NCBI RefSeq assembly: GCF_030159995.1
Contig: NZ_BSNM01000026.1
Location: 62,001 to 126,000 of the forward strand
Source of the DNA: Litoribrevibacter albus
GTDB lineage: Bacteria; Pseudomonadota; Gammaproteobacteria; Pseudomonadales; Litoribrevibacteraceae
Reading direction: 5' to 3'
Length of the DNA stretch: 64,000 nt
The translations under genes were made by a program, and so were the position numbers. Shown here piece after piece: positions 30,204-37,160 of the stretch (its first letter is position 1; each line of letters begins with the position of its first letter). Under the pieces are notes generated by a model. It did not search any database. It had not been told where the DNA came from and worked only from the letters and a program-made list of their open reading frames with translations.

Positions 30204-30458
30204 AAAAACTCCGTTATTTAATCTATTAATTTGGATTCTCTGTTGTCATGGATAGAAGCGTCCTATGAGCACACAGTCAACGCTTATGTTTGTATCTTTG
30301 TATGAGCTTTTTAACTTGTATGTTAGGTGTACACCTAAGATAGTCTCTTAAAAACTACTGGTCAAATTAACACTGTTTTTTTATGCAGTTATCAGGACGC
30401 GACTAATAATTATTAAGTGATTGGTACTAATCTAGGGGAAAGGCTAATACTTCGGAGG

Positions 30459-30490
30459 TTTTACCGGTAAACCGGCAGGATCGGTAATTT
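30459..30490 (-). repeat. Island palindromic repeat, element b
   Basis: Contains the perfect palindrome TTTACCGGTAAA and matches the 32551 element (its minus strand) at 28 of 32 positions. Same orientation as elements a, c, d and e. Confidence 0.75.
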
Positions 30491-30629
30491 GGTGTAAATT
30501 ATTCGACAGAGAGTTTGAATTCGCGGCTAAAGAATAGAGTGGTTCAGTGATGGGCGACGTGGAGTCTTTAATAACTAGTGGGGGCAATGAAGGAGCCAAT
30601 GCAGGCTAAGAGTGGAAAAAGTTAGGAAA

Positions 30630-30752
30630 TTATTGCAACAAAATTAAAATTCGTCTTTTTTTAATAGCACGCAATATCACCACCAATGCTACTAACTCGG
30701 TAATCAAGCCACTGATGGCATTTATCAGCTCTGTAAGTTCCGATAAAAGCAT
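30630..30752 (-). CDS. Possible 40-residue membrane peptide
   Basis: The frame MLLSELTELINAISG... encodes one hydrophobic helix (LITELVALVVILRAI) and a basic end (KKRR). The frame stays open upstream to 30830 and a strong purine-rich GGAGGGGG lies near 30815-30822, but no standard start codon follows it in frame. Either a small holin- or toxin-like gene starting at 30752, a decayed gene, or chance. Confidence 0.3.
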   Translation of the reverse strand: MLLSELTELINAISGLITELVALVVILRAIKKRRILILLQ

Positions 30753-30961
30753 TATTTTTTCCCGATCAAATTTGATTGCTATCTTTAAAGCATAGATTGC
30801 TAATCTTTGTAGTACCCCCTCCAGAGATCTTTATGACCCTATAATCCTAGTTAGGTGTTCAATATCAAATCAAGTTTCTGGTTTCGGTATCGAAACTTCT
30901 TCAAATACAGTCCGTGTATCGAATCTCATAGCCTATCCAACATGCTCTGTGCTAGTTTTTC

Positions 30962-31867
30962 TTAGAGGTAGGACTTTTTTAAGTAATGTTGTTTATAGAC
31001 CTCAATAAGTAAGCACCACTCAAGTCTCTCCTGATCGTGTACTAGGCCATTCCATTCGTGATTTTTTGCTAGAAGGTTGAATAATATACATTGGAAAACA
31101 AACATTTGACTCGTTGCGTGTTCCAGGGTTATTAAACACTGTTCTGATTGAGCCCCTCCAAAAGTTAGCCTACTTTGTTCATCGTTCTCATTGTCTGCAT
31201 ATGCACTAATGAATTGAGTTATAAAGTCTGCATGAGAGTATTGTGAAAGCCACGTATAGTTTTCCTCTCGTTTATCCGAGATATTGATGTCTTTTTCAAA
31301 TTCAGTACAAAGTTCACTCTCAAACTTTTTCAGAGTATTTCTAACTACTTTAGGAGAATAGTATTTTCTCCATTGCTTATATTCTTGACTACTGTCTTCA
31401 CAATCGGTGATATATGCTGTCAACATCTCTTGATCAAAAAGCATTGCGTTCAGAGTATCTGACATCTCTGAGAACCATCTCAGTAATGTTTTAGCTTGGC
31501 AATCAAAGCCTTTCTGACAGAGATCTCTGATTGATATTGCAGTATTTGAGAGGTTGTTAGCTAACGATAGAATCGCCATATTTTTTCGATAGTGGTTACA
31601 TTTCATGCTAGGGTAAATCAACTCTTCCTCACTTATCCTAGAGCTGAATATCATAGCCAGTTCGAAAAGAGCTAAAACGCTTAAGTTAATTGATGTGATG
31701 TGTGGTTTCCACTTCTCCGGCACACCTTCAAAATCTGTTAGAATTAACCCTTCTTTTTGGCTCGCTTCAAATAAGTTTTCTTCCAGCTTAGAAAGGAAAG
31801 CTTCTCTGTCATTGACTAAAGTGAGCCACTCTTCTCTTATTAACTTTTCTATATCACTCTGATTCAT
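30962..31867 (-). CDS. Helical protein of unknown function, DUF5677-like pattern
   Basis: 301 residues, almost entirely alpha-helical. The core has SIRDLCQKGFDCQAKTLLRWFSEMSD followed ~80 residues later by WLSQYSHADFITQF; an 'R-x-[FL]-x-E' helix plus a 'YS-x-x-H' helix is the layout of DUF5677 and related HEPN-like families. A similar pattern occurs in the 38229 protein (LQFEALVRAMW ... SSYVHGGIH). No membrane segments. A role in phage response is plausible by association only. Confidence 0.5.
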   Translation of the reverse strand: MNQSDIEKLIREEWLTLVNDREAFLSKLEENLFEASQKEGLILTDFEGVPEKWKPHITSINLSVLALFELAMIFSSRISEEELIYPSMKCNHYRKNMAILSLANNLSNTAISIRDLCQKGFDCQAKTLLRWFSEMSDTLNAMLFDQEMLTAYITDCEDSSQEYKQWRKYYSPKVVRNTLKKFESELCTEFEKDINISDKREENYTWLSQYSHADFITQFISAYADNENDEQSRLTFGGAQSEQCLITLEHATSQMFVFQCILFNLLAKNHEWNGLVHDQERLEWCLLIEVYKQHYLKKSYL

Positions 31868-32012
31868 TCATGCACCAATAGACATTTATAATGTTCTCAG
31901 TATTACTAGCTTCTAAGCCAAGAGTGGCATTAGAGCTTCGAGTTTCAGAGGCATCTTAACTGTTAAGCTCTTAGTTATTTGGCTTTAGTGCGTACCTGAT
32001 ATAAGGATAATC

Positions 32013-32423
32013 TTAGTCCTTATCTTTTTTAGTGTCTTTTTGGAATGCATCAGGAATCATTGCAAACCCAGTCACAGCGAGTAGCGCAGTCAGAAACCCC
32101 CAGAGATTAGACGTTTCGATGAGTATTAATGTCCAGTATGTGAATATTCCGGCAATAGATGCACCAATTAGTAAATCATCCCAGTTGTATACGTGATACC
32201 AACGCTTTCTATCAATAGAGTAAGTTGCAAGTATTCCAACTTTTATATGGCTTTTAATAATATCGTAACCAAAGTCACCCTCTTTCAGTTTGCTCAAAAT
32301 CTCCAAATCATCTTTTAATTCATCTTTAAGGGCTTGAGTTGGGTGCTTAGATCGAATCTGTGCTATTCCTAGAATTAGGGTTACTAGGATACCGATGGCC
32401 TTAAAGAAAATGTCCCAATCCAT
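32013..32423 (-). CDS. Small membrane protein, unknown
   Basis: 136 residues. Hydrophobic segments at ~6-22, 86-104 and 108-124; a soluble middle (KDELKDDLEILSKLKEGDFGYDIIKSHI) faces one side. The end is highly charged (KDTKKDKD). No family recognised. It stands 145 bp from the 30962 gene's 5' end and could be its operon leader or independent. Confidence 0.5.
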   Translation of the reverse strand: MDWDIFFKAIGILVTLILGIAQIRSKHPTQALKDELKDDLEILSKLKEGDFGYDIIKSHIKVGILATYSIDRKRWYHVYNWDDLLIGASIAGIFTYWTLILIETSNLWGFLTALLAVTGFAMIPDAFQKDTKKDKD

Positions 32424-32550
32424 AAGAGTCTCACAATGTTTTTAGGTTTATGTTAGTAAGCATGATACTTGGCTTCGTAAAATTCAATCCATACTTTATG
32501 GGATGATCTTAGTGTGAGAATCATGTTGGTAGGTCGTTGAAAGTTCCTCA

Positions 32551-32600
32551 AATTTCCCGTTCCTGCCGGTTTACCGGTAAACTAGCAAACTCGGTAAATT
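32551..32600 (-). repeat. Island palindromic repeat, element c (most complete copy)
   Basis: A 50-bp imperfect palindrome bounded by AATTT and AAATT, centred on TTTACCGGTAAA; the two arms match at about 12 of 19 further positions. It ends 9 bp from the stop of the NERD gene. It serves as the reference for aligning the other copies. Confidence 0.8.
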
Positions 32601-32609
32601 AACAACCTT

Positions 32610-33425
32610 TCATATTGAGGTAGTGTCTTCAGTCTGAACAACCGCTCGACACTTCGGGAAGGTGCTGCATCCCCAAAATTCCTGCCCAGCGTTACCTCCT
32701 TTCTTAGCTAACCTCTTTACCATAGAGTTACCGCACTTAGGACAGACGGGGTTGTCTTGACTAACAGCTTCTCTGCTATGGCGTTGTTTCAGGTTTCTAA
32801 CGTGTTCTCGGTCGGTCTTAAACGATGGCTTTAATCGTCCTTCTTGAATTTGTTTAACGATCTTGTTGATCTTTCCTTCATCTAGAACTCGTTCTTTATG
32901 GTTTTTAATGAAGCGGGTTAATCCTCCACCATAAGTCACGTTGTTAGGCATTTCGGTTTTGAAGGTACTTTCGCCGACGAATACTACTACCGAGATCAAT
33001 AGAGATTCTTCTATATCTAAGCATTGGGCTAGCGTCTGGGTGTGTTTGTAATTTTGGTGTAGTGGGTTTTGGAATTTGAAGTTCTTCTTGTAGATCTTTT
33101 GTGTCCAGGTTCGTTGCTTTTCTGAACCAAAAATCCAGCCTTTCATATTCTTAGTTTCGACTACAAAGATGCCAAATGGAGATACCACGATGTGATCAAT
33201 CTGTGTTGTTCCGTCATCAGCTTCTAGAGTCACGTTATTGATAACTTGGTAAAGCTTACTATCGAGAAATACCTTCAGGGCTAAACGTACCAACAACTCA
33301 CCTATATAACCCTTGAACCAAGCAGACTTGGCTAAGCCAATGATGAATAGAATAGGTATTAGGTATTTAAGTTGGGCAAAAATGGCTGAGTAGAATGTAG
33401 CGACTATTTGATCGACATCGAGCAT
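32610..33425 (-). CDS. NERD-domain nuclease-like protein with zinc finger
   Basis: 271 residues from the ATG at 33425, with AAGGAAG 7 nt upstream. An N-terminal membrane anchor (~18-36) is followed by the NERD domain: GYIGELLVRLAL, TTQIDHIVVSPFGIFVVETKNMKGW, i.e. the D...ExK core of PD-(D/E)xK nucleases. The C-terminus is a topoisomerase-type zinc finger (CPKCGNSMVKR...FWGCSTFPKC). NERD proteins are predicted DNA-processing enzymes and are often found in defence or plasmid contexts. It stands as its own unit between two repeat copies. Confidence 0.85.
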   Translation of the reverse strand: MLDVDQIVATFYSAIFAQLKYLIPILFIIGLAKSAWFKGYIGELLVRLALKVFLDSKLYQVINNVTLEADDGTTQIDHIVVSPFGIFVVETKNMKGWIFGSEKQRTWTQKIYKKNFKFQNPLHQNYKHTQTLAQCLDIEESLLISVVVFVGESTFKTEMPNNVTYGGGLTRFIKNHKERVLDEGKINKIVKQIQEGRLKPSFKTDREHVRNLKQRHSREAVSQDNPVCPKCGNSMVKRLAKKGGNAGQEFWGCSTFPKCRAVVQTEDTTSI

Positions 33426-33738
33426 GGCTTCTTCCTTGTAAGTGATCAACGTCCTGTTGAGGTTTTAATGTGCTTGGTTTGGGGGATTAAATCAATGCTG
33501 GATTGAAAGTTTGGAGGGATGTTTAGAGTGGGATATCGGGGTAAAAGGAAAGAGTTAAGTTTATAGCTGCTATAGACATACTATGTACTTGAGGGCTTTC
33601 TCTGGATAAATCTTCTATACATTGAATAGGTAATAAGATAAGAGGGGTAACGCGCAATGTTTGCGGGTGCTTATATTTGCTCCGCTCAGAGTTTGTTACC
33701 TACACCTAATAGTCATCGCGTTTCTTCTATTGAGCTTG

Positions 33739-33766
33739 CCAGTAAATCGGCAAAACCAGTAGTTGA
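33739..33766 (-). repeat. Island palindromic repeat, element d
   Basis: Matches element e (35745-35772) at 25 of 28 positions; on the minus strand it reads TCAACTACTGGTTTTGCCGA and onward. It lies 34 bp past the stop of the OLD-family gene. The rest of the 375-bp spacer 33426-33800 shows nothing else I can support. Confidence 0.7.
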
Positions 33767-33800
33767 GACATTTTATTCTCTCTGTCCGTATAGCTTAAAC

Positions 33801-35579
33801 CTAAACATCATGCCCATTCGAGGTATGGATAAACTTTACAAGCTGATCCATTCGTTGTTTCAAGTCCAGAGTCGTCAAATTGGGAGAGTAATTTTCAACA
33901 TAGTAGCGAGCTACCTTGACCTTACTGGCAGTTCTTTCTTTTGAGTCTCGTTTTTTACGATAGTTGAGTAGATTTTCCCATTCTCCTTTCTTGATCAAAC
34001 CAAGTGCAGAGGGATGAACTGACCTCACGCTTTCTTCAATCTGATCAAAATCTAGATAATTTTCAACCTCTCTTCCCTTTGTAACCCACGCAAATCCAGG
34101 CCCCGCATCAAACTCATTTTTTAGCCTTTGTTTGGTGGTGTTGATTTTTGCTTTAGGCTTATCTTTATCGCTATCGAACATGATGACAGTGTTTCGGTTA
34201 AGCTTCCTGACAGAGATGAGGTCATCTACAGCTTCATTTGCACTATCCTGATCAGACGCTGTTAGATGGCTAAATAATCTTCCTCCATAGAACATGATTG
34301 AATAGTGAACGCCTTCAATTAATTCAGGGGAATGATGCTCTAACCAGTAGTTCAAATATATTCTATCAGAAGGCCCTTCAACCCAAATTACACAGTTAGC
34401 TTGTAGGATATCGGAAGCCTTGTAGCCTAGATCATTACAGATATTTGATCGTTGCTTTGTACTTGATATTGCTTCTACTCTAGAGACTCCATCATGCTGT
34501 GTGACATGAAAGATTTCGGACTCAACGGCATCCAATAAGTGAGCGGAATGAGTTGTGAAAAAATATTGGTTGTCCGTTTTTTCGGCTAGATATTTAACAA
34601 GCTTTCTTTGTAATAAAGGGTGTAAATGCAGCTCAGGTTCTTCAATGCAGAGGATAGTTTCATCGAGTAGGGTTGCAGCAGCGGCAATAATAATTACTTC
34701 ATGGACGCCTGTACCTAATGATTCTAATGGAAGTGTCTTGCCATCCATGTGAATCAGAATCATATTCCTCTCATAAGGTATTTCTATCTCTGCGGTTGGG
34801 TTTTCTAGTACGTCCTGAACAAATTGATTTATTAGCCGAAACTTTTCCTTTAATTCTTGTTTGGTTAGAGGTGGATTTTGAATCTTTGCCAATCGTTCAA
34901 TAATCCCCTCACCGCTGTAATCACTAGCTTTGGAGCCTTCTTGACCCACTTTCCGAATAGCAGGGATTACCTCAATATTAGGTACTGAGCTAGGTATATA
35001 TTTAAAAACTTGAAAGATACTTTTAATCCAATCCTCTTTCTGTCCTGGAAATAGATCGTTTGTAAGAGCTTCTTTAAGACTTTGCCACTCGGTGGTAGTT
35101 AAAACGTTCTGAATCTTCTCGACGTCTATATCTAGTTCTAGGTGAGCATTTGGATTAGTTGATGTCGCTGCATAAGTGAACCAAACAGTACCTTCACCGC
35201 CAAAAAACTCTGAGCAAAGAATTCTTTTTGCTAGTTTTCGATGATTTTCATGATTCCATGCATTAGGAAGTCTTGAATTGATGAAATCATCGATCTCATC
35301 TTCGAACAATGGAAAAGAAATCTTGCTTTGTATTGTGACGCTGGAAATATGCTGATCAGTTTCTTTAAAGGGATTTGCTTGCCTACTGTTTCTATAGGTG
35401 TAGTTCGGATTCGCTTTGCTTACTAAGTATGAATATTGCTCATTAAGAAAATTGATGATGTTGGATTTACCAACATTGTTTTGACCAATGATTAAATTAA
35501 CTTTCTTAAGAGGGCCAATCTTGATCAGCTCATCACCGACACTTCGATAACCAGAAAACCCAAATCCTTTAAGTAACAC
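33801..35579 (-). CDS. OLD-family ATPase/Toprim nuclease
   Basis: 592 residues from a GTG start with AAGGA 8 nt upstream. The N-terminal ABC-type ATPase has Walker A GQNNVGKSN (~32-40) and Walker B ILCIEEPELHLHP with the following THSAHLLD. The C-terminal Toprim nuclease has VIWVEGPSDRIYL and MFDSDKDKPK, then REVENYL. This is the architecture of P2 Old and of GajA, the nuclease of Gabija defence. No GajB helicase or reverse transcriptase adjoins it, so a stand-alone (class 1) OLD protein is the best reading; anti-phage activity is an inference from the family. Confidence 0.88.
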   Translation of the reverse strand: MLLKGFGFSGYRSVGDELIKIGPLKKVNLIIGQNNVGKSNIINFLNEQYSYLVSKANPNYTYRNSRQANPFKETDQHISSVTIQSKISFPLFEDEIDDFINSRLPNAWNHENHRKLAKRILCSEFFGGEGTVWFTYAATSTNPNAHLELDIDVEKIQNVLTTTEWQSLKEALTNDLFPGQKEDWIKSIFQVFKYIPSSVPNIEVIPAIRKVGQEGSKASDYSGEGIIERLAKIQNPPLTKQELKEKFRLINQFVQDVLENPTAEIEIPYERNMILIHMDGKTLPLESLGTGVHEVIIIAAAATLLDETILCIEEPELHLHPLLQRKLVKYLAEKTDNQYFFTTHSAHLLDAVESEIFHVTQHDGVSRVEAISSTKQRSNICNDLGYKASDILQANCVIWVEGPSDRIYLNYWLEHHSPELIEGVHYSIMFYGGRLFSHLTASDQDSANEAVDDLISVRKLNRNTVIMFDSDKDKPKAKINTTKQRLKNEFDAGPGFAWVTKGREVENYLDFDQIEESVRSVHPSALGLIKKGEWENLLNYRKKRDSKERTASKVKVARYYVENYSPNLTTLDLKQRMDQLVKFIHTSNGHDV

Positions 35580-35654
35580 GTAAACGTCCTTTGCTTATTA
35601 CCGTACAGAGTACCTAAAAATATCATATCCCTTTCTAACTGGTCGACTAGTTAC

Positions 35655-35678
35655 TAAAAGGCCACCCGCAGGTGGCCT
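35655..35678 (-). terminator. Rho-independent terminator of the lipoprotein operon
   Basis: On the minus strand AGGCCACC pairs with GGTGGCCT around a TGCG loop and is followed by TTT. It ends transcripts coming from the operon at 35786-36942, about 110 nt past the last stop. Confidence 0.75.
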
Positions 35679-35700
35679 AAACTTCTGTAAAAACTCCCGT

Positions 35701-35748
35701 TCTACCGTTCTACCGTTCTACCGTTCTACCGTTCTACCGTTCTACCGG
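35701..35748. repeat. 8-bp tandem repeat, six units
   Basis: Five perfect TCTACCGT units followed by TCTACCGG, whose last bases run into the palindromic repeat. The array appears to be an expansion of the TACCG edge of that element. Confidence 0.95.
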
Positions 35749-35772
35749 TAAACCGGCAAAACCAGCAGTTGA
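35743..35772 (-). repeat. Island palindromic repeat, element e
   Basis: On the minus strand: TCAACTGCTGGTTTTGCCGG then TTTACCGGTA. It lies 14 bp past the stop of the lipoprotein gene at 35786. Closest relative is element d. Confidence 0.75.
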
Positions 35773-35785
35773 ACTCCTGTCTTCG

Positions 35786-36217
35786 CTACAGTCCGTACAC
35801 CTCAATCCAGACTTCACCATCATCCGTTTCTTGAGCCGAATAGGTGATATCAACCTCGTTACCGTTTGCTATCAGCAAGCGCGCAGCGCAGGAGGTAGAT
35901 ACTAGCGCTTCATTTATTTCCGTAGTGCGTATTGCATCCAGCTCCATCTTACCTTCGGGATACTTATCTTCGACTTTCTCAACAACCGTTTTTAATAACG
36001 GGTTGTCATCCTGCTTTTGAACCGCCTTTTCATAGTTGAGTTCATCATAGATCCCATCCTTAGCAGCCATAGTCGCAAAGTTAGACTGACGCACTTCTGT
36101 AAGGATGATGCTAAGAACGGTATCCGTAACATCACTGTCATTACACTCAGGTACTGACGAACCACAACCAGCTAGAGCCAGAAAGGGAAGAATCGTTAGG
36201 TATGTCGTTAATTTCAT
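35786..36217 (-). CDS. Lipoprotein of unknown function
   Basis: 143 residues with GGGAG 8 nt before the ATG. The lipobox LALAGC places the lipidated Cys at 18. The mature part is acidic, with a conserved-looking core (DAIRTTEINEALVSTSCAARLLIANGNEVDITYSAQ), similar in style to lipoproteins that monitor or bind envelope components, but no named family is recognised. It is the last gene of a four-gene operon: 17 bp separate it from the membrane protein upstream. Confidence 0.7.
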   Translation of the reverse strand: MKLTTYLTILPFLALAGCGSSVPECNDSDVTDTVLSIILTEVRQSNFATMAAKDGIYDELNYEKAVQKQDDNPLLKTVVEKVEDKYPEGKMELDAIRTTEINEALVSTSCAARLLIANGNEVDITYSAQETDDGEVWIEVYGL

Positions 36218-36234
36218 GTACTGTACTCCCTGCG

Positions 36235-36603
36235 TTATCCGCCCATGCTTGATAGATAGCTGTCATAAGCTGACCAGACAAAGCCCACTACAAACACAAC
36301 AGCAAAGACGATTACACCCCAGAATGACCACTTCTTCTGAACTGCGTTAAATTCTTCAACACTGTTCCATTGCTTGTTCTGCCATGCCCATTCCCGCCCC
36401 TTAAAGCCAAGAACGAAGGGCATTACAAAGCCAACGTAAGGGATCAGAGTTAACAAACCAATCCAGGTTTTATTGCCAATTGCCCATACCCAGCTGAGAA
36501 AGAATGCCCCCCAACACCAACCTTTAATCTCATCAGGAACCGCAGCATCCTTACCCTTGCCCGACGTATTTACAGACGCGTCTGTCATGTATCCATCACT
36601 CAT
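36235..36603 (-). CDS. Conserved small membrane protein
   Basis: 122 residues with AGGGA 7 nt before the ATG. PDEIKGWCWGAFFLSWVWAIGNKTWIGLLTLIPYVGFVMPFVLGFKGREWAWQNKQW is a pattern of a conserved proteobacterial family, sometimes mislabelled ribonuclease G, with three hydrophobic segments (~33-50, 53-70, 95-112). A topology with the tryptophan-rich loops near the membrane face is likely. Role unknown. It is the third gene of the operon, 31 bp after the miniprotein gene. Confidence 0.75.
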   Translation of the reverse strand: MSDGYMTDASVNTSGKGKDAAVPDEIKGWCWGAFFLSWVWAIGNKTWIGLLTLIPYVGFVMPFVLGFKGREWAWQNKQWNSVEEFNAVQKKWSFWGVIVFAVVFVVGFVWSAYDSYLSSMGG

Positions 36604-36634
36604 AATTATTCCCTTTTATTTTATTAATATCGGC

Positions 36635-36793
36635 TTAACAGCCACCCTTGCACACACCGCCAGAAGCCTTACAGCTATTACACACCCAGCGGTCACATCT
36701 ACTACAGAAAACACCATTATTCGGGCCACAGATCGTCTTGCATTTATGGCATTTGACCTTGCCATCCGCTGTAAAGTGAGTTGTTGAAACCAT
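36635..36793 (-). CDS. 52-residue Cys-rich (zinc-ribbon-like) miniprotein
   Basis: Found by hand; too short for a 60-residue cutoff. The sequence contains KCHKCKTICG, FCSRCDRWVCNSC and GVCKGGC: nine cysteines in 52 residues, most in CxxC pairs, so one or two zinc sites are likely. Its ATG is 2 nt after the stop of the preceding miniprotein gene (translational coupling), with GAGG at the end of that gene acting as ribosome site. No named family recognised. Confidence 0.65.
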   Translation of the reverse strand: MVSTTHFTADGKVKCHKCKTICGPNNGVFCSRCDRWVCNSCKASGGVCKGGC

Positions 36794-36795
36794 GG

Positions 36796-36942
36796 TTAAT
36801 CAGCCTCACCCGTACCGTCACAACGATGGCAGAAGTGCCGTCCTGTATTCCCACAAGCTACACAATGATCAACACCACCATGAGCGCAATGATCACAAGA
36901 GGTTTGTCCTGTACCACCACAATCTCTACACGTTTCAGACAT
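36796..36942 (-). CDS. 48-residue DnaJ-zinc-finger-like miniprotein
   Basis: Found by hand. Four CxxCxGxG-type repeats fill almost the whole protein: CRDCGGTG, CDHCAHGG, CVACGNTG and CHRCDGTG. This is the zinc-binding layout of the DnaJ central domain, here without a J domain. GGAG lies 8 nt before the ATG. It is the first gene of the operon and faces the WYL regulator. It could act as a small redox or client-binding zinc protein; no function is known to me. Confidence 0.65.
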   Translation of the reverse strand: MSETCRDCGGTGQTSCDHCAHGGVDHCVACGNTGRHFCHRCDGTGEAD

Positions 36943-36999
36943 AACGTTTCTCCGTTTTTCTAGTTATTCAACACACCAATAATTATGGGAAACGACCGA

Positions 37000-37013
37000 T
37001 TCAGGTTGTGACC
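37000..37013. promoter_or_regulatory. Left half of a 14-bp inverted operator pair
   Basis: TTCAGGTTGTGACC is the exact reverse complement of the site at 37123-37136, 58 bp upstream of the miniprotein ATG. Probable binding site of the WYL regulator. Confidence 0.65.
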
Positions 37014-37122
37014 GGAAATAAAAAATCCGTGCAACTTTTTGTATCTAGGGATCAGCCCTTTAGTTATGCCGCTTATGTCAATTTCGCTGACCTTTTTAGG
37101 GATGTTTCAGGATGATTCGCTA

Positions 37123-37136
37123 GGTCACAACCTGAA
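37123..37136. promoter_or_regulatory. Right half of the inverted operator pair
   Basis: GGTCACAACCTGAA, 25 bp before the regulator ATG. The two sites' centres are 123 bp apart, which would allow looping or dual control of the divergent promoters. Confidence 0.65.
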
Positions 37137-37160
37137 CCTACCACCCCGTAAACTAGAGCA

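Larger units (their letters stand above)
30204..30961. other. 758-bp gene-poor stretch in the accessory island
   Basis: No open frame of normal size. It holds the palindromic repeat at 30459-30490, short hairpins (TTAGGTGTACACCTAA at 30322-30337) and one candidate small frame at 30630-30752. The composition is AT-rich. It separates two minus-strand gene pairs and probably includes the promoter of the 30203 gene. Confidence 0.5.

Noticed and set aside
33657-33944. 95-residue plus-strand ORF with a fair ribosome site
   Set aside because: It overlaps the OLD-family gene antisense over half its length and crosses a palindromic repeat; no domain is visible.
33801-35579. Gabija (GajA/GajB) system
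   Set aside because: The OLD protein has the GajA architecture, but no UvrD-like GajB helicase is adjacent on either side.
35701-35748. CRISPR array
   Set aside because: The 8-bp units have no spacers between them, and no cas genes are present.
28193-35790. Classic integron array with attC sites
   Set aside because: Genes share one strand and most repeats follow stop codons, but I could not pair RYYYAAC with GTTRRRY boxes at proper spacing in any element, and there is no intI in the window.
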